A stretch of 64,000 bases of DNA from Oscillospiraceae bacterium (GTDB taxonomy: Bacteria > Bacillota > Clostridia > Oscillospirales > Oscillospiraceae), in the NCBI GenBank assembly GCA_009785525.1, contig WQWC01000002.1, positions 1-64,000 on the forward strand, written 5' to 3'. The notes under the pieces were generated by a model, which saw nothing but the letters and a program-made list of their open reading frames with translations, had not been told where the DNA came from and searched no databases. Below are positions 61,181-64,000 of this stretch, in pieces. A program made the position numbers and the translations under genes. Numbering within the stretch: the first letter of the stretch is position 1; every line of letters begins with the position of its first letter.

Positions 61181-63520
61181 CTAACTCCGCTCCGCTATGA
61201 ATATTGACGCGCGGCTTTGTATAACCCTTGCGGCATCCTGAGCGGTTCTTCGGCCGCTAAAGAAGTCGGCCGCGCCTTCGGTGATTATGTCCATCAGATC
61301 CTGGTCATGGTTGAATGTCCCGGAGACTGAGTCTATAAGCTCCATTATCTGGTCAATGTCTTGCTGGGTTGACGCGTATATATTTATCGACATGGTACCC
61401 CAACCCATGCCCCAAACCGAAATCTCGACTTTATTGCCGTCCTCGTCGATGTAGTAATGTTCAATCGTCATGGCGTCTTCAACTCTTTCATCGAACACGG
61501 CCCTATTTGTCGGGAAGTTCCACTGTACATTCTCACGCTGCCACTCTTCGGTAAGTATCGTACGTACGAACGCCCAAGCACCGTCCGGGTCGGACGCTCT
61601 GCTGGTTATCGCAAGCCCCGTGCCGGTTTCCAGCACGTGACCGCTTCTGCTCGCGGTCGGGAACCCTTTGAACACTATGTCCCCGCCGAACGTTGCCCTA
61701 TCCATCTGTATGCGTTGAAAATCATTGACCCACGTAGTCTGCATTATCTGCCGGCCTTCGCCGATCAAATCATCCATCTCCATCATCATATCGCGCCGGG
61801 TGTCCATTTCAAAATCCCAATCAAACTCATCCGGGAATGTATACGCAAACTCAAGAAGCTGGACAAACTCGTCACTGTCAAAATGGGTCGTTCCCGCTGC
61901 CCAGTCAACGTGTTCGTTTATAGTCATCATAACGAACTGCATCAGGAAACTTTCTCTGGTGAAGCCCATGCCCAGCGGCATATCTGCCTGGGGATTGTTC
62001 TGCAGTACCTGCCTGAACTCGTTCATGTTCCAGCCCATATTCGGCCCCAAGACCGCAGGATTACCGACCAGGGTGGATACGGCGAAGTTCGGGAATACCT
62101 TATAAAGCCCGCCATTGACCTCGGTCACGCTGAACACGCTTTCAATAAAGTCACCTCTGTTAAGCACCGGATCCGCGTCAATAAACTGATATAAGTCCAC
62201 AAGCAACCCCCGGGCAACGTATTGGTTGAATGGCAGGTCTCTCGACAAATTCAGGATATCGGGTACCCTGCCGGCGATAAGCTCTGTCGTCAGTCTGGTA
62301 AACCCGGCCTGCCAGTCATCCGCGGTGGCGAACTCCATAAAGTCGGTCACCTCTATGCGGTACGTAGGATTTGTTCTGTTGAATTGTATGATAGCGCCGC
62401 GCAGCTGCCAGTCCAGCCCGACTGTCGCCATCGTGATTATCGTTCTCGGCGGAAGACTGTCGTAAGGCACTCGCGTGAGTATAATAATCTCAAAGCGCGA
62501 CTCCCCTGTCGTTCTGTTCCATGAACGGTTGGTGACCAGCACCCGCCCGTCCGGCAGGATTACTATGTTCTCCAATCCGTCACCGTGAATGTCACTGCCA
62601 ATCCAGCTGAGTAGTCTGACACTCTCGCCCGTGTCTGCTTCAACCCCGGACAGGCCAATCCCGTCGTCGAAAATAACGCTGTGCACGCCGTCTCCCGTGA
62701 AAACAGTACGTGCGTTAAACGGTATTTCTATATTTTCGCCAAAGCCTCTGGACGCAAAATCTATCGTCCGCAGTCTGCGTCCGCTTTCCACCCACTCGGA
62801 AAATGCGATGGAGCCATCCGGCAATCTGACAAGCTGCTCAATCCAACTATCAACCTCAAGCCGGAACAGCGACCGACCGGTGTTGTCCAGCACATAAATC
62901 GCGCCGTCGGTAGCTACATAGATGTTGCCGTGCCCGTCAATATTAAACGTCCTGAGGAAAAAATGCGGGTCATTAGTCAGGTCGCTGACGTCTGTCGACA
63001 AAAGCTCCGACCCGGTGTTGTCCAGCTTGCGCAGCATCATTACACTTCCGATTTCATAGTGGAACTCCCACATTTCCCATTCTTCCCCATCGAAGTCTTC
63101 CGGCACATCCAAACCCCAGAAGGATCCACTTTCGGCAACCCAGATGTTCCCTCCGTCATCAACGCGTATGGCATTTATGCCCACACCGCCCATGGCGCCT
63201 TCCGGCGGTTCTGGCGGGGTGTAGTTTGGCAGTTCCGTAAAGTTTGTGCCGTCAATATTCACGGCAAAGAGTGAATTCGCGGAAGTTCCGGCCTCTTCAT
63301 CAAAAACCCAAGATGAAAAATAAAGTCTGCCGTTGGAATACGCGAGGTTGTCCATGCTTGTGATACCGTCCGGGAGCGTTACATATTCCGGCACGAAAAC
63401 GAATTCCGGCGTCTCCGCCAGGCCGTCGTCGGCATCGCTCCTTCCGCAGCCTGCCAGTGCCAAAACAAGCATTATCGCCGCCATTGTCGCGGCTATTGTA
63501 CGTTTTAAATTCTTCTTCAA
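61181..63520 (-). CDS. Beta-propeller/solute-binding protein (family 1) fusion lipoprotein
   Basis: A 779-residue lipoprotein with lipobox LAGC (Cys25). Residues about 45-370 carry repeated short motifs of a beta-propeller: NGRLYFSSWVF, IRVDDGGNIWVAESG, FNIDGHGNIYVATDGAIYVLD, LVRLPDGSIAFSEW and IVILPDGRVLVTNRSW. From about 375 an extracellular sugar-binding SBP_bac_1 fold begins (IITMATVGLDWQLRGAIIQFNRTNP), with SRASDPDGAWAFVRTILTEEWQ near the end. It should be the ligand receptor for the permease genes downstream. The start is a TTG with GAGGAGAG upstream. The stop TAGGGGACA resembles a repeat edge. Confidence 0.85.
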   Translation of the reverse strand: MKKNLKRTIAATMAAIMLVLALAGCGRSDADDGLAETPEFVFVPEYVTLPDGITSMDNLAYSNGRLYFSSWVFDEEAGTSANSLFAVNIDGTNFTELPNYTPPEPPEGAMGGVGINAIRVDDGGNIWVAESGSFWGLDVPEDFDGEEWEMWEFHYEIGSVMMLRKLDNTGSELLSTDVSDLTNDPHFFLRTFNIDGHGNIYVATDGAIYVLDNTGRSLFRLEVDSWIEQLVRLPDGSIAFSEWVESGRRLRTIDFASRGFGENIEIPFNARTVFTGDGVHSVIFDDGIGLSGVEADTGESVRLLSWIGSDIHGDGLENIVILPDGRVLVTNRSWNRTTGESRFEIIILTRVPYDSLPPRTIITMATVGLDWQLRGAIIQFNRTNPTYRIEVTDFMEFATADDWQAGFTRLTTELIAGRVPDILNLSRDLPFNQYVARGLLVDLYQFIDADPVLNRGDFIESVFSVTEVNGGLYKVFPNFAVSTLVGNPAVLGPNMGWNMNEFRQVLQNNPQADMPLGMGFTRESFLMQFVMMTINEHVDWAAGTTHFDSDEFVQLLEFAYTFPDEFDWDFEMDTRRDMMMEMDDLIGEGRQIMQTTWVNDFQRIQMDRATFGGDIVFKGFPTASRSGHVLETGTGLAITSRASDPDGAWAFVRTILTEEWQRENVQWNFPTNRAVFDERVEDAMTIEHYYIDEDGNKVEISVWGMGWGTMSINIYASTQQDIDQIMELIDSVSGTFNHDQDLMDIITEGAADFFSGRRTAQDAARVIQSRASIFIAERS

Positions 63521-63627
63521 AATTATCTCTCCTCATACTAAATCACGAATAAAAAATGGCTTGTCGCTCACTTTTGACATTCATCGTAGCATCATCTTAT
63601 TATGAAGTTATTAAGACAAACAAAGTC

Positions 63628-63657
63628 ATTTTATTACGAATTTATTAAAAGTGACAA
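63628..63657 (-). promoter_or_regulatory. Promoter of the transporter/HlyD cluster
   Basis: TTGTCA-N18-TAAAAT on the minus strand, about 105 bases upstream of the TTG start. AAGTCATTTTA is repeated twice around it (63623-63633 and 63656-63666), possibly an operator. Confidence 0.55.
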
Positions 63658-63853
63658 GTCATTTTAAATGTATGACGAAAAAGGCGGGCTTTATGTTCCG
63701 TCTTTTTTGCGGAATTTCCGTATGTGTGTTATTTTAGCATATCTTGTGTCTGTTTTCAATAGTTAAAGGAAAAAACGCAATATTTGGATGAACCCGTCAC
63801 GTCAGTTACAAATCATCCGCCGCCTGGCACGTGCTTGTTGTTGATTCGACCCT
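63658..63853. other. Upstream region of the transporter cluster
   Basis: About 200 bases, AT-rich, without a convincing gene, tRNA or terminator. It could hold regulator sites for the cluster; none is recognised. Confidence 0.4.
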
Positions 63854-63905
63854 GTAGGGGACGTCGTACCGACGTCCTGCGGGCGACCGAGACGGTCTCC
63901 CCTAC
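63854..63905. repeat. Family A palindromic repeat, compact copy
   Basis: GTAGGGGACGTCGTACCGACGTC-CTGC followed by GCGGGCGACCGAGACGGTCTC-CCCTAC. The remaining bases to 64000 show only a weak hairpin and no gene. Confidence 0.88.
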
Positions 63906-64000
63906 AACGTAAAAGCAAAAACATCCTTTACAGCTCACAACCTACGGTCGGCGGGTGTTTTGTACCCCGCTTCCATATTTCTGCGTTTTTTTCACAACAT

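Overview
The window looks like a chromosomal segment of an anaerobic, endospore-forming Firmicute of class Clostridia, probably an Oscillospiraceae-like gut lineage. The evidence is gene content: a YerC/TrpR-like regulator, a CD1247-type zinc-ribbon protein next to efp, YtvI, a YheC/D-type spore-coat ATP-grasp protein, Hsp33, SLH-domain and lipoprotein surface proteins, glutamate mutase, a glycyl-radical activase, and strong sigma-A promoters and AAGGAGG ribosome sites. The species assignment is inference. No rRNA and no CRISPR array was seen; there is one tRNA, tRNA-Ala(CGC).

Layout. 1-6.4 kb: a fragment of a large serine recombinase at the left edge, a tandem duplication of an oligopeptide-type solute-binding lipoprotein (each copy with its own promoter and terminator), tRNA-Ala and an SLH-domain surface protein. 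6.5-9.1 kb: a (TTGC)21 microsatellite, then a GH3 beta-glucosidase. 9.1-12.2 kb: a DinB-like protein and an abutting pair of ATP-grasp ligases. 12.3-21.6 kb: metG, uppP, ftsK/spoIIIE, a HAD phosphatase, a glycyl-radical activase divergent from mobA, a cupin and a FAD-dependent oxidoreductase. 21.7-26.3 kb: a catabolic cluster of cyclase-family hydrolase, 3-hydroxyacyl-CoA dehydrogenase-like protein, beta-keto acid cleavage enzyme (BKACE) and a two-subunit CoA-transferase. 26.3-42.4 kb: mainly housekeeping genes (ychF, ytvI, hom-lysC, an uroporphyrinogen-decarboxylase-like protein, yerC-methyltransferase-HAD-hslO, yqeG-pepP-efp-CD1247, glyA). 42.7-49.7 kb: azlCD and a methylaspartate (glutamate mutase) operon glmS-glmL-glmE-mal followed by a P-loop ATPase carrying an alanyl-tRNA-synthetase-like SAD domain. 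50-54.2 kb: typA and a radical-SAM/TIGR03915 DNA-repair-like pair. 54.3-63.6 kb: a minus-strand cluster that reads, in transcription order, beta-propeller/solute-binding lipoprotein, two sugar permeases, an HlyD-type adaptor with a very long coiled coil, a MacB-core membrane protein without an FtsX domain, and a UgpC/MsmK-type ATPase.

The most unusual feature at the DNA level is a set of three families of GC-rich interspersed palindromic repeats. Family A is bounded by GTAGGGG...CCCCTAC and has hairpin cores that differ between copies yet remain self-complementary. Family B is bounded by ACCACCCCG...CGGGGTGGTT. Family C is a hairpin with CCCCCTTCG arms. Family A copies sit so tightly against genes that their terminal TAG is the stop codon of at least seven genes. 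One copy lies in frame inside the FAD oxidoreductase gene, and one about 129-bp copy has perfect 17-bp terminal inverted repeats.

Functionally the segment suggests a fermenter of amino acids (glutamate through 3-methylaspartate; a CoA-ester or beta-keto-acid pathway of unknown substrate) and of plant-type sugars (GH3 glucosidase, sugar ABC transporter). The best candidates for undescribed biology are the repeat/stop-codon association, the importer-adaptor hybrid cluster at 54-63 kb, the SAD-domain ATPase, and the BKACE cluster.
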